From the NCBI GenBank assembly GCA_025360015.1, contig JANYCZ010000045.1:1-64000 (forward strand): a stretch of DNA of 64,000 nt. Direction: 5' to 3'. Shown piece after piece: positions 26,488 through 35,004 of the stretch. Source of the stretch: Verrucomicrobiota bacterium. GTDB lineage: Bacteria > Verrucomicrobiota > Verrucomicrobiia > Verrucomicrobiales > Verrucomicrobiaceae. The translations under genes were made by a program, and so were the position numbers. The first letter of the stretch is position 1, and each line of letters begins with the position of its first letter. The notes under the pieces are model-generated. The model was given only the letters and a program-made list of their open reading frames with translations. It made no database searches and was not told where the DNA came from.

Positions 26488-27654
26488 ATGTCTTCACCTC
26501 TCGTCCTCCTGAAAGCATTCGTTCTGCTGCTGGCGCTGACCGTACTGCCGATGGCGCTTTTCGGCCTGTGCTGCACGGTGACCTGGCAGAGCAGGTTGTT
26601 CAGTGCGTCCGTCGGCATGATCGGCCTTGGGCCGCTGTTGTGGTGCATCGGGTATGAGAGGGGGTCGTTGCTTCAGGGGCGTGTGGGGAAAAGCTTGCTG
26701 GTGGCGGGCGTCGCCGGATTGGCGGTGGTGGGCTGGCTGGCACCGGATGGGCACACCGCTGAAGGTGCGAAAATTCACACGCGCTACTCGCCCCGTGGCG
26801 GCCAATACATCGCGTGGTCCATTGGGGGCTTGCTGCCTGAGATTGATCAGCTTCATCTCGGATACGCGGTGGCAGTGGCCTTCGATCCTTTGTTCACTCG
26901 GCAGCAGCGCCGTGATATTTCGGCAATGACCGACACGATGTATGCCGAGATGGGGGCGGACGCAGACTTCACTGCCGTCGGCTCCGCACTGCCGTCGATC
27001 TACCGAGAGATGGGCTTCGAAGAGTTTCGTGACGGGCATTACTTCCACTACATTCCGGCGGGCGTGGACCGCGGCAAACCGACGCCGACACTCGTCTTTC
27101 TGCATGGCAGCGGCGGGAATTTCAAAGCCTACGTCTGGCTGTTGTCAAAGGTCGCCGATGAGCTTGGCATCACGGTCATCGCGCCCACCTTCGGCATGGG
27201 GAACTGGGAGAAACGAGGGGGGTATGAAGCCATCACGCGGGCGATTGCGGATGCCGGACGGCACGCAGCGATTGATCCTGACCAAATCCACCTCATGGGC
27301 CTTTCGAATGGCGGCAAAGGTTTGTGCCTGGCTGAATCAACCGCCGGGCCAAAGTTCCGCACGCTGATTTTTCTCTCTGCAGTGCTGCATGACCGCATCA
27401 AACCGGGCGAACTCGCCGCGCGTTTGCAGCAGCGCCGGATCCTGATTCTTTCGGGCGGCAGCGATGACCGCGTGCCGTGGGAGTATGTCGCAGGCTATGC
27501 CGAGAAGTTAAAAGCAGGCGGCCTGGACGTTACGACCCGCCGCTTTGAGGGTGAAGATCATTTTTTGTTTTTCCGACAGCGCGCCGAAGTCCTCAAACTC
27601 GTCACCGAGTGGATCCCAGCGGCAGAGGCCGCACCCATTCCACCGCCGCGCTGA
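26488..27654 (+). CDS. Membrane-anchored alpha/beta hydrolase
   Basis: The 388-residue product opens with three hydrophobic helices in the first 90 residues and then an alpha/beta-hydrolase domain. The oxyanion segment LVFLHGSGGN and the nucleophile elbow GLSNGG are clear, with a late GSDDRVPWE for the acid and GEDHFLFF for the His. It may act on esters at the outer face of the inner membrane. The substrate is unknown. I placed the start at the ATG at 26488; a TTG 12 bases upstream is an alternative. It converges with the TPR gene at 27658 with only three bases between stops. Confidence 0.8.
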   Translation: MSSPLVLLKAFVLLLALTVLPMALFGLCCTVTWQSRLFSASVGMIGLGPLLWCIGYERGSLLQGRVGKSLLVAGVAGLAVVGWLAPDGHTAEGAKIHTRYSPRGGQYIAWSIGGLLPEIDQLHLGYAVAVAFDPLFTRQQRRDISAMTDTMYAEMGADADFTAVGSALPSIYREMGFEEFRDGHYFHYIPAGVDRGKPTPTLVFLHGSGGNFKAYVWLLSKVADELGITVIAPTFGMGNWEKRGGYEAITRAIADAGRHAAIDPDQIHLMGLSNGGKGLCLAESTAGPKFRTLIFLSAVLHDRIKPGELAARLQQRRILILSGGSDDRVPWEYVAGYAEKLKAGGLDVTTRRFEGEDHFLFFRQRAEVLKLVTEWIPAAEAAPIPPPR

Positions 27655-27657
27655 ATC

Positions 27658-29622
27658 TCACCTCACCCCGCCTTTTTCAGCCAAAGAAACTTTGGCCTCC
27701 TCGATGAACTTGAGAAGCTGCGGGTCTTCCGGCTGGGCGCGGGCGGCGTGCTGATAGTGATCAAGGGCGCGATGCGGCAGGCCGGTTTGGTAATAGACGA
27801 GGCCCAGGGCCTTGTGCGTCTGCGGGTCGTCGGGGATGGTGGTGAGGATGTCGCGGAAGACGGCTACGGCATCATCGTATCTGCCCACACCCGCGAGGCT
27901 GAGGCCCAGAGTGAAGGCCACCGGCGGCCTGGCGGTGGCGGTCTTGTCCATGTTGATGAGCTGCAGGGTGGTGTCCAGCGCCTCCTTGGGGCGGTTGAGC
28001 CTGAGCAGTGAATTAGAGAGATTGAGCAGCCCATTTTGAAAGCGCGGCTCGACTTTGAGCGCCTCGCGGAAGCATTTCACCGCCTGTTCGTTCTTCCCCG
28101 CGTCGGAGTAGGCCGCGCCCAGATTGCCCCAGGTGCGATATTTGCCGGGACTCTTGGCCACGGTGTCTTCCCAGAGGCTCTCACGCGTGCGCCAGACATT
28201 GTTGCGGATGCAGGTTTTCCAGGACAGGGCACTGAGGCACAGGAGTGCAAACACCGGCACACCCACGCGGAGCACAGCGGGACGCAGGCTTCTGCTGCGC
28301 AGCCGGTCCAGCAGGCAGGCCACCAGGATGAAGATGCCGATGGAGGGCAGGTAGGAGCGATGCTCCGCCACGAGATCTGGCAGCGGCACCAGCCCTGATG
28401 ACACGAAGAGAGTGAGGAAAAACCACACCACGCAGGCAAAGCCCAAAACAAAACGCACATCCCCACGGAAACGGCGGAACAACGCCCAGGTGGACAGCAC
28501 CAGCCCGCCCAAGACCGCCACCGCCAGCAGCACCGGCCCTTGAAAGAGCGATCCATAAATCGGCCATTCCGGATCGAGGTTCAATCCATTGGGCCAAAAC
28601 AACTGCCGCAGGTAGTGCGTCATCACCGTCAGTTCGGTCACGATGTAATGCCAGTGATGCAAGGGCGCATCCCGCGAGTTCACAATGTTCACGGCGGCGT
28701 GCATGTCATAGCCGCCGTGCTGCGCTGCGGCAGTCAGAAACACGAGCAGCGGTATGAGCGGCATGCACAGCAGCAGCGGCAGCGCCCTGAGAAGTGCGGC
28801 CCGCAGCCGTGTGCCGACCACCAGCCAGTCCAGCAGCAATGCCAGCAGCGGCACCACGCAGGCGTCTTCCTTCGTCTGCATGGCCAGGAGTACCGCGACC
28901 ACCGCCCCGCCACGCAGCAGCCCCCTGCCCCACGGTGACCGCATGTAGGCAGAGGCAAAATACAGGCTCAGGCTCAGGAGTGAAAACAGCACCACCAGCG
29001 AGGTGAAGCGCTGGATGATGTAGGTCACGGATTCCGTGGCAAGCGGATGCACCGCAAACAGCAGCGCCGCAGTGGCGGAGATGAAGAGCACGGAGCCGCG
29101 CTGCAACTGAGCGGCCAGCACGGAGCGGCAGAGCAGCAAATTTACCAGCGCGTAGATCAGGATCGAATTCAGGGCGTGAATGGCGATGTTCACGAGCCGG
29201 AACCCGTGCGGATTGAAATCATCCAGCAGGTAGTTCAGGTGAAAACTCGCGTAGGCGACCGGGCGCAGGATGGCATTGACGGCATAGTCAGGATCGGTCC
29301 CAATTTTCAGCGGACGGTTCGCGAACTCGTCGAAGTTTTTCAGATAGTCGAAGTTGCTGGCGTCGCGGAAAAAGGGGTTGTCCTTGAGATACGTGTGGTC
29401 GTCAAACGCCATGGGGAAGTCGGCCGTCCAGACATACAGACCGGCACAAAGGCCCGCCAGCACAACTGTCAGAACAGCGTGGACCCAAAGCCGGGATACT
29501 GATGAAGTCTGCCCGGGCGTTTCCGCCAGCGCAGGTGATGGCATGGCATCGACAGCAGGAGTCGTTGCAGGCCGTACCGCATGTCTTTCTTTGGGGTGTT
29601 TTTTGCGGCTGCGTTTTGGCAT
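27658..29622 (-). CDS. TMTC-like multi-pass membrane protein with TPR repeats
   Basis: The 654-residue product has a basic N-terminus, about eleven hydrophobic helices to about residue 450, and at least four tetratricopeptide repeats at about 475-640 (GNLGAAYSDAGKNEQAVKCF, ALGLVYYQTGLPHRALDHYQ). The first extramembrane loop contains DDHTYLKDNPFFRD, like the acidic catalytic loop of O-mannosyltransferase/TMTC proteins. That suggests a polyprenol-phosphate-sugar-dependent glycosyltransferase, but I can only infer it. It lies downstream of the glycan operon ending at 29737 yet is separated by a strong terminator at 29688-29712, so it probably has its own promoter. Confidence 0.78.
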   Translation of the reverse strand: MPKRSRKKHPKERHAVRPATTPAVDAMPSPALAETPGQTSSVSRLWVHAVLTVVLAGLCAGLYVWTADFPMAFDDHTYLKDNPFFRDASNFDYLKNFDEFANRPLKIGTDPDYAVNAILRPVAYASFHLNYLLDDFNPHGFRLVNIAIHALNSILIYALVNLLLCRSVLAAQLQRGSVLFISATAALLFAVHPLATESVTYIIQRFTSLVVLFSLLSLSLYFASAYMRSPWGRGLLRGGAVVAVLLAMQTKEDACVVPLLALLLDWLVVGTRLRAALLRALPLLLCMPLIPLLVFLTAAAQHGGYDMHAAVNIVNSRDAPLHHWHYIVTELTVMTHYLRQLFWPNGLNLDPEWPIYGSLFQGPVLLAVAVLGGLVLSTWALFRRFRGDVRFVLGFACVVWFFLTLFVSSGLVPLPDLVAEHRSYLPSIGIFILVACLLDRLRSRSLRPAVLRVGVPVFALLCLSALSWKTCIRNNVWRTRESLWEDTVAKSPGKYRTWGNLGAAYSDAGKNEQAVKCFREALKVEPRFQNGLLNLSNSLLRLNRPKEALDTTLQLINMDKTATARPPVAFTLGLSLAGVGRYDDAVAVFRDILTTIPDDPQTHKALGLVYYQTGLPHRALDHYQHAARAQPEDPQLLKFIEEAKVSLAEKGGVR

Positions 29623-29687
29623 TGCTTCAGGGGTTTAATTCCGAAGCGTACTTTGCCCTGCAATGGCCCATCCCAGCAAATAACACA

Positions 29688-29712
29688 CCCTGTGGTGTCA
29701 CACACCACAGGG
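29688..29712 (-). terminator. Strong hairpin closing the glycan/two-component operon
   Basis: CCCTGTGGTGT-CAC-ACACCACAGGG forms an 11-bp perfect stem with a 3-nt loop, 24 bases downstream of the response-regulator stop on the minus strand. The following GTGTGTTATTTG is a modest T-rich tail. It is the strongest hairpin I found in the window. Confidence 0.8.
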
Positions 29713-29736
29713 GCTAAAGCAATCACGCAGAGTGGT

Positions 29737-30414
29737 TTAAGCACCGTGGTCGCGCACCCACTGCCCGGCACGCAGATAGAGCTCCGCCGCGCTGCGAAGC
29801 TGCAGCTTTTCCTTGATGCGGGCGCGATAGGTTTCCACCGTGGATTCACCCAGATTGAGCGTCTGCGCGATCTCGCGCGTGCTCTTGCCACGGCCAAGCA
29901 TTTGAAACACTTCGAGTTCACGATCTGCGAGGGTTTCCATGCCGGCCAATTCGCTGTTGCCGCGCTTCTGCGTCATGCGCTCCAGCAGCTTCGCCGTCAT
30001 CTGCCGGCTGGCGTAGACATCGCCCTTCATCACGCAGCGGATGGCTTCGATCACCTCGGTGGAGGCTTCGTTTTTGGTGATGTAGCCCTTGGCACCGGCA
30101 CGCAGGGCGCGCTCGGCGTAGAGTTCCTCATCATGCATGGAGAGCACGAGCACATTGACGTCCAGCCCCTGGGCCTTGATATCCTTGAGCAGTTCCAGTC
30201 CGCTGGAGCCATGCAGGGTGATGTCCACAATGGCGATGTCAGGCTTGGTCTCCAAGATCAGCCGCATGGCGTCGCGGATGTTGTCCGCCTCCCCGCAGAT
30301 GGACATGCCGAGGTCACGGTCAATGAGCTGTCCCAGATGCTCGCGGAACATGGGATGGTCCTCCACCAGGAGCACCTTGTAACTGTTCGCTGTTTTTAAT
30401 TCGTTTTTCTTCAT
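29737..30414 (-). CDS. NarL/FixJ-type response regulator
   Basis: The 225-residue product has a receiver domain with VLLVEDHPMF (Glu18, Asp19) and phosphoacceptor Asp64 (DIAIVDITLHGSSG), then a LuxR/NarL helix-turn-helix near 155-215 (LADRELEVFQMLGRGKST, REIAQTLNLGESTVETYRAR). It should bind DNA as a dimer after phosphorylation. It starts inside the stop of the kinase gene (ATGA), so the two are made together. Target genes are unknown; the operon itself is a natural candidate. Confidence 0.95.
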   Translation of the reverse strand: MKKNELKTANSYKVLLVEDHPMFREHLGQLIDRDLGMSICGEADNIRDAMRLILETKPDIAIVDITLHGSSGLELLKDIKAQGLDVNVLVLSMHDEELYAERALRAGAKGYITKNEASTEVIEAIRCVMKGDVYASRQMTAKLLERMTQKRGNSELAGMETLADRELEVFQMLGRGKSTREIAQTLNLGESTVETYRARIKEKLQLRSAAELYLRAGQWVRDHGA

Positions 30415-31523
30415 GGGTTTTGAGATTTTTTGAACTGGTCCAGCGGCACGCTGCAGAGAACGCGCGTGCCTCCCTGGCTCCGGGGCTCGACTGCGAGGCC
30501 GCCGCGCAGCGCCTGCGTACGGTAGTACATGGTGCGCAGGCCCATGCCGTCGTCCGGCCGGTCTGCCACGGCGGGCATGCCCCGGCCATTGTCGTCCACG
30601 CTGAGCTCCAGCCGGCCGTCTGTGATCTTGGTCGCGATGGTGATCTCCGTCGCACCGCTGTGCTTCACAGCATTGGCCACCGCCTCCTGGGCGATGCGGT
30701 AAAGATTCATGGAGACTTCCGGCGCATCCAGCGGCACGTCCACGCAGTCCTTCACCACGATGGGGATGCCTGTGAGGCGGCTGGTCACCTTCCCCAGATC
30801 CTCCAGCGACGCCGCCAGGCCGCTGCGGTCCACATGCACGGGAAAGATGCCGCGCGCGAGATTGCGCGCCTCCAGCACCACCTCCTGGAGAGAGGTCTCG
30901 ATCAAGCTGGCGTCATGCGCGGACTGCACGCCCTGCGCCTGCAGATCCTCCGCCAGCACGCGCGCCGCGCAGCCGATGGCCGCGAGCTGCTGGCAGATGC
31001 CGTCATGCAGATCCTGGCCGATGCGCTGCTGCTCATGCTCGCTGACGCTGACGATGTCCTTTTCCAGCTGCCGGCGCTCCTCCAGCATGCGAATGCGCGC
31101 CGCGTCCGTCTCATGCTTGTTGCGCAGTGCGGAAACCGCAAACACCAGCGCACACTGGTACACCAGGCGGTTCACCAGTGTCCAGACGTAGCCCTGCGCC
31201 GAAAGCCGGGTTGTGCTCATGTTCGCCAGCCACCAGACCACGGCGGAGAGGAGCGCAATGAACATCCCCGGCTTGTTGCCAGCCCACCATACCGCCAGGA
31301 AAATGGGCACCCCGTAGAAGATGAGCAACGTCACCTGAAAGCCGGTGATGTAATCCAGCCAGCCGATGCCCAGAACGATGACCGTCATTATCACGATCGT
31401 CAGCCACATCGACTGGCTGCGCATCGTTTCCGTGACTCCCGACCACAGCTTTGACCGCTTTCTGCCTGCGTCCTGCGACAGGCTGGTGGTGATCGGGGGG
31501 CTGGGGCTGCTGGTGGCATTCAT
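30411..31523 (-). CDS. NarL-type sensor histidine kinase in a glycan operon
   Basis: The 370-residue product has four hydrophobic helices at about 38-135, dimerisation helix with His173 in HEQQRIGQDLHDGICQQLAA, and a HATPase domain with IAQEAVANAVKHSGAT and DDNGRGMPAV, ending GMGLRTMYYRTQAL. I chose the ATG at 31523 because it overlaps the stop of the upstream ketoisomerase as ATGA; an ATG five codons earlier is also possible. It is the fifth gene of a six-gene overlapping operon and a near relative of the orphan kinase at 25064-26170. The signal is unknown. Confidence 0.92.
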   Translation of the reverse strand: MNATSSPSPPITTSLSQDAGRKRSKLWSGVTETMRSQSMWLTIVIMTVIVLGIGWLDYITGFQVTLLIFYGVPIFLAVWWAGNKPGMFIALLSAVVWWLANMSTTRLSAQGYVWTLVNRLVYQCALVFAVSALRNKHETDAARIRMLEERRQLEKDIVSVSEHEQQRIGQDLHDGICQQLAAIGCAARVLAEDLQAQGVQSAHDASLIETSLQEVVLEARNLARGIFPVHVDRSGLAASLEDLGKVTSRLTGIPIVVKDCVDVPLDAPEVSMNLYRIAQEAVANAVKHSGATEITIATKITDGRLELSVDDNGRGMPAVADRPDDGMGLRTMYYRTQALRGGLAVEPRSQGGTRVLCSVPLDQFKKSQNP

Positions 31524-31972
31524 GGCATTGATTTCCATTCTTTTACCATACCCTTAAACTCATTGTAATCACGAATGTAATCCGCTGGTTCATACGGGTG
31601 CGAGGCCAGCACCAGGAGCACCGAGTCGACGGAATGCAGGTGCTCCCGCGCCCATACCAAGGGCGGCACCAGCACGCCATGGGTCGGCCGGTTCAGGCAG
31701 AACTCCTCGCGGTTCTCCCCATCATCCACGCAGAGGTGGCACTCCCCATGCACGCAGATCAGAAACTGCGCGCACTGCCGGTGGGCATGCTCCCCGCGCG
31801 TGCTTTCCGAAGGGATCCCGTAGGTCATGAAGATGCGCTGCGGCACAAACGGCAGGTCCTGGTTGAACTCCAGCGCCGCCAGATTCCCCCGCACACTGTC
31901 CACCACATGGCGCAGATCAAACAGGCGCACCCCGCGCACCGTGCAGTCTTCAATGGTGGTCTCGTGGATCAT
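31520..31972 (-). CDS. FdtA-type cupin sugar 3,4-ketoisomerase
   Basis: The 150-residue cupin matches the FdtA/QdtA/WxcM C-terminal family. Telling pieces are LFDLRHVVDSVRGNLAALEF, RIFMTYGIPSESTRGEHAHR (catalytic His of GEHAHR) and CQFLICVHGECHLCVDD. These enzymes shift the keto group of dTDP-4-keto-6-deoxyglucose to carbon 3, ready for a 3-aminotransferase. A DegT-type aminotransferase is three genes upstream. The start overlaps the GT2 stop by four bases and the end overlaps the kinase start. Enzymes for dTDP-4-keto-6-deoxyglucose itself (RmlA, RmlB) are not in the window. Confidence 0.87.
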   Translation of the reverse strand: MIHETTIEDCTVRGVRLFDLRHVVDSVRGNLAALEFNQDLPFVPQRIFMTYGIPSESTRGEHAHRQCAQFLICVHGECHLCVDDGENREEFCLNRPTHGVLVPPLVWAREHLHSVDSVLLVLASHPYEPADYIRDYNEFKGMVKEWKSMP

Positions 31973-32928
31973 GCGGAAAGGGGTTGTGCATGGGTCATCA
32001 AAGTACGCACCAGGGACTGCGGCTTGCCGGAGACGGTCATGAAAGCACGGCCGACATACTCGCCGATGAGCCCGAGCATCAGCAGTTGTGCACCGCTGAA
32101 AACTGCCAACGCCCCCATCAGCGATCCCCAGCCGAGCTGCCGCTGCCCCACGAGGCAGGTTTCCAGCACCACTTCCGCCAGCACCACCGCGCCCAGTGCG
32201 CAGAGCAGCCCGCCCAGCACACTGGCCAATCGCAGCGGCATGACGCTGAAATCAAAGAGGAGGTTCATCGCCAGGCGGATCAGCTTGCGCGACGTGTACC
32301 CGCTGCTGCTGCCGCTGCGCTCCACATGAGCCACCTCCAGCGTGGCGATGCGGTTGGTGGCCCCGAGAATGAGCCCATCAATGTAGGGGTAAGGACCGCG
32401 ATAGAGAACGATGCGGTCAATCAATGAGCGCCGCAGCGCGCGGAAGCTTGAGAGGTAGAGGTCGCTCGGCTTGCCCAACAGAAAGACCGCGCAGCGGTTC
32501 ACCAGCCAGCTCGCTGCATTGCGCGCCCAGTGATGCTGCTTTTCCACATAGCGCGAATACACCACCTCGGCCCCGGATTCACGCAGGTGCTGCAGCAGTC
32601 TGACCGCTTCAGCGGGCGGATTCTGCAGATCATCATCCAGATTCACCACGTATTCCCCACGGGCACGGCGGTAGCCTTCCAGCACGGCGGCGTGCTCGCC
32701 AAAATTGCGCGCCAGCTCCACCAGCGTCACCGGCATAGGAAAATCCGCAACCATGCGCGTCGCCGTCATGAAAGTCGCGTCCGTGCTGCCGTCATCCACC
32801 AGCACCAGTTCCCAGCTTTCCGGCAAAGACAAAGCGCGGAAAGCCTCCAGCAACGGACGCAGGCCGGGACCGGTGTTGTACAGCGGCACCACAAAGCTCA
32901 GCCCCGGTGCAGCTTCAGTATCTGCCAT
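31969..32928 (-). CDS. GT2 polyprenyl-phosphate glycosyltransferase (GtrB/DPM1-like)
   Basis: The 319-residue product is a family 2 glycosyltransferase. The N-terminal GT-A fold starts LSFVVPLYNTGPGL and contains LVLVDDGSTDATF and NLDDDLQNPP, the nucleotide-sugar and metal motifs. Two hydrophobic helices near the C-terminus anchor it in the inner membrane, as in GtrB and ArnC, which load a sugar on undecaprenyl phosphate. The ATG at 32928 has GGAGGG upstream and overlaps the methyltransferase end by 14 bases. I infer it transfers the amino sugar made by its neighbours. Confidence 0.88.
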   Translation of the reverse strand: MADTEAAPGLSFVVPLYNTGPGLRPLLEAFRALSLPESWELVLVDDGSTDATFMTATRMVADFPMPVTLVELARNFGEHAAVLEGYRRARGEYVVNLDDDLQNPPAEAVRLLQHLRESGAEVVYSRYVEKQHHWARNAASWLVNRCAVFLLGKPSDLYLSSFRALRRSLIDRIVLYRGPYPYIDGLILGATNRIATLEVAHVERSGSSSGYTSRKLIRLAMNLLFDFSVMPLRLASVLGGLLCALGAVVLAEVVLETCLVGQRQLGWGSLMGALAVFSGAQLLMLGLIGEYVGRAFMTVSGKPQSLVRTLMTHAQPLSA

Positions 32929-33691
32929 CTGGCTTCCCTCCGGCAGGCAGTTGGATTTTGCGCGCGACGGCAAAGACCGAAGACCCAAATGGCAGGCGAA
33001 ACTCACGGCACATCTCCGCATCCACCCGGCCCATGCCCGCGAGCATCCAATGCATCCAGCCCGGAGTCAGCGCCAGGTCCGACCCCGCCGCAGCACGGCT
33101 GCCTTTCAGGCGGCTCAGGTGCCGCCACACCAGCAGCGGCAGAAACAGCCAGGCATTCCAGTAATGGATGTTTTCAACCACAAACCCGCAGCGGTCCAGC
33201 AGCGCCCGCACTTCACCTTCGGCATAGCGCCTGGCACCGCTGACAGCCACGTCATGGGCGCCGCGCAGCTCCTCAAACGCAGGCAGGTTCAGCACCAGCA
33301 GGCCATCCGGTCGCAGCACGCGGGCCATTTGCACCAGCGCCCGATCATCACTCACCCCGGCATGATAGAGCACATCCAGGCTGAGCACGGCATCAAAGGC
33401 GGCGTCGGCAAACGGCAGCGCCTCCACCGAGCCGAGCTGCACGCTGGCCAAGCCACGCTGGTGGCAGTGGCTCACCGCCGCGTCCGCAGCATCGACGCCC
33501 GTCATTTCCAGATCGCCGTTTTTTGCCTGCAAAAACTCCAGCATGCCGCCAGTGCCGCAGCCGGCGTCCAGCAGCCGTGCACCCGCTGGCAGTCTGCCTG
33601 ACAGAGCGTTCACCACCAAACTGCGCAGCACCGCATGCCACCAGTGGCGGTCCTCCACCGCCCGCATGAGATCATATTCAGCGGCCTGCAT
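32915..33691 (-). CDS. Class I SAM-dependent methyltransferase
   Basis: The 258-residue product carries the SAM-binding motif LLDAGCGTGG (residues 40-49), acidic motif VDAADAA and a post-motif ALPFADAAFDAVLSLDVL. The opening YDLMRAVEDRHWWH is common in methyltransferases near lipid-linked sugar genes. Since it is between a 3-aminotransferase and a glycosyltransferase, N- or O-methylation of the sugar is a reasonable guess; sugar N-methyltransferases of antibiotic pathways follow the same order of steps. It overlaps both neighbours by 14 bases. The start at 33691 was chosen by fit to the family and overlap. Confidence 0.82.
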   Translation of the reverse strand: MQAAEYDLMRAVEDRHWWHAVLRSLVVNALSGRLPAGARLLDAGCGTGGMLEFLQAKNGDLEMTGVDAADAAVSHCHQRGLASVQLGSVEALPFADAAFDAVLSLDVLYHAGVSDDRALVQMARVLRPDGLLVLNLPAFEELRGAHDVAVSGARRYAEGEVRALLDRCGFVVENIHYWNAWLFLPLLVWRHLSRLKGSRAAAGSDLALTPGWMHWMLAGMGRVDAEMCREFRLPFGSSVFAVARKIQLPAGGKPDGRY

Positions 33692-34808
33692 GATCCAACG
33701 CCTCCATGACATCACACACGGCATCCACCGCCCCTTCGGACAGGCAGGGATGCAACGGCAGTGAGATGACTTTTTCGGCGGCTCTTTCCGATTCCAAGAG
33801 CGACACGTGGCTGCCACCAAAGGCAGGCTGCCGGTGCAGCGGCAGCGGGTAATGCACCGCCACCGGGATCTGAGCCTCCTGCAGATGCTGCCTCAAATCA
33901 TCCCTGCGTTCACAACGCACGACGTACTGATGATAAGCATGCTCGCACCCGCCACGCACCAGCGGCAAAGTCACTACCGCGCTGCCTCGCAGCCTGGCAT
34001 CATACTCCGCCGCCAGCTTCCGCCGTTGCTGAATGTTTTTGGAAAGTGACCCCAGCTTCACCCGCAGCACCGCCGCCTGCAGCTCATCCATGCGGCTGTT
34101 CACGCCGGCATGCTCGCTGATGTAGCGCTGCCTCCAGCCGTACTGACGGATCATATGCAGGCGCTCCGCCAGCGCGGCATCATTCGTGACCACCGCACCG
34201 GCATCTCCCATGGCCGCCAGATTCTTCGTGGGATAAAAGCTGAACGCCGCCGCCCGGCCCAGCGTCCCCACCATGCGCCCCTGCCAGCGGGCCCCATGCG
34301 CCTGCGCGCAGTCTTCCAGCAGTTCGATGCCGTGCTCATCGGCCACCTGCTGCAGCCTGCCCCAGTCCGCCGGATGCCCATACAAATGCACGACCACCGC
34401 CGCCTTCACGCAGCGCCCCTGCGGAGAGCGCAGCAGGGCGTCCAGCGAGACAGGACAAAGCGTGAAGGTGGTCGGCTCGATGTCGGCAAACACCGGCTCC
34501 GCACCACTGCGTGCCACGCCTGACGCCACCGCCGAGGGGGCAAAAGCCGGCACCACCACCTTGCTGCCCGCACCGATCTTCAGCGCCCGCAGCATCAGCT
34601 CGATCGCATCCGTGCCGTTCGCCACACCGACCACCTGCGCCGCGCCCAGAAAAGCGGCAAACTCCGTTTCGAAAGCCGCCACCTCAGCACCTAGAATGTA
34701 GCTGCCACTGTCACACACGCGCTGCAGTGCGCCCGCCAGTTCAGCGCGATGCGCCCGCTGATCCGACTGCGGATAGAGCACTGACCAGGAATTTGAGGAA
34801 TATGACAT
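33678..34808 (-). CDS. DegT/DnrJ/EryC1-family sugar aminotransferase
   Basis: The 376-residue PLP enzyme belongs to the DegT family. The PLP lysine is Lys195 in FSFYPTKNLAAMGDAG, with LEDCAQAHGA at about 164-173 for cofactor contact. In FdtB-type pathways this enzyme aminates a dTDP-3-keto sugar made by an FdtA-type ketoisomerase, and that enzyme is in the same operon. The gene is the first of the six-gene overlapping operon. Upstream, 34809-35004 must hold the promoter; GGTGG directly precedes the ATG. The exact sugar is not determined by sequence. Confidence 0.88.
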   Translation of the reverse strand: MSYSSNSWSVLYPQSDQRAHRAELAGALQRVCDSGSYILGAEVAAFETEFAAFLGAAQVVGVANGTDAIELMLRALKIGAGSKVVVPAFAPSAVASGVARSGAEPVFADIEPTTFTLCPVSLDALLRSPQGRCVKAAVVVHLYGHPADWGRLQQVADEHGIELLEDCAQAHGARWQGRMVGTLGRAAAFSFYPTKNLAAMGDAGAVVTNDAALAERLHMIRQYGWRQRYISEHAGVNSRMDELQAAVLRVKLGSLSKNIQQRRKLAAEYDARLRGSAVVTLPLVRGGCEHAYHQYVVRCERRDDLRQHLQEAQIPVAVHYPLPLHRQPAFGGSHVSLLESERAAEKVISLPLHPCLSEGAVDAVCDVMEALDHAGR

Positions 34809-35004
34809 CCACCATTTTCATCCCCGACACATTTGTCGCAAATAACGCTACGCGTGGCGGAAAATGCCACACTGGGTAAATGCCTCGCCTAGCAGCAGGC
34901 GGTGAGTTCTTTGCAGGACTCTTATGCGACTCGGTCAGCGTGCAAGAAAAACCGCGAAATCATGAAGGCAGATATGATTTTCATTTCCGCAGCGATCATC
35001 TTCC

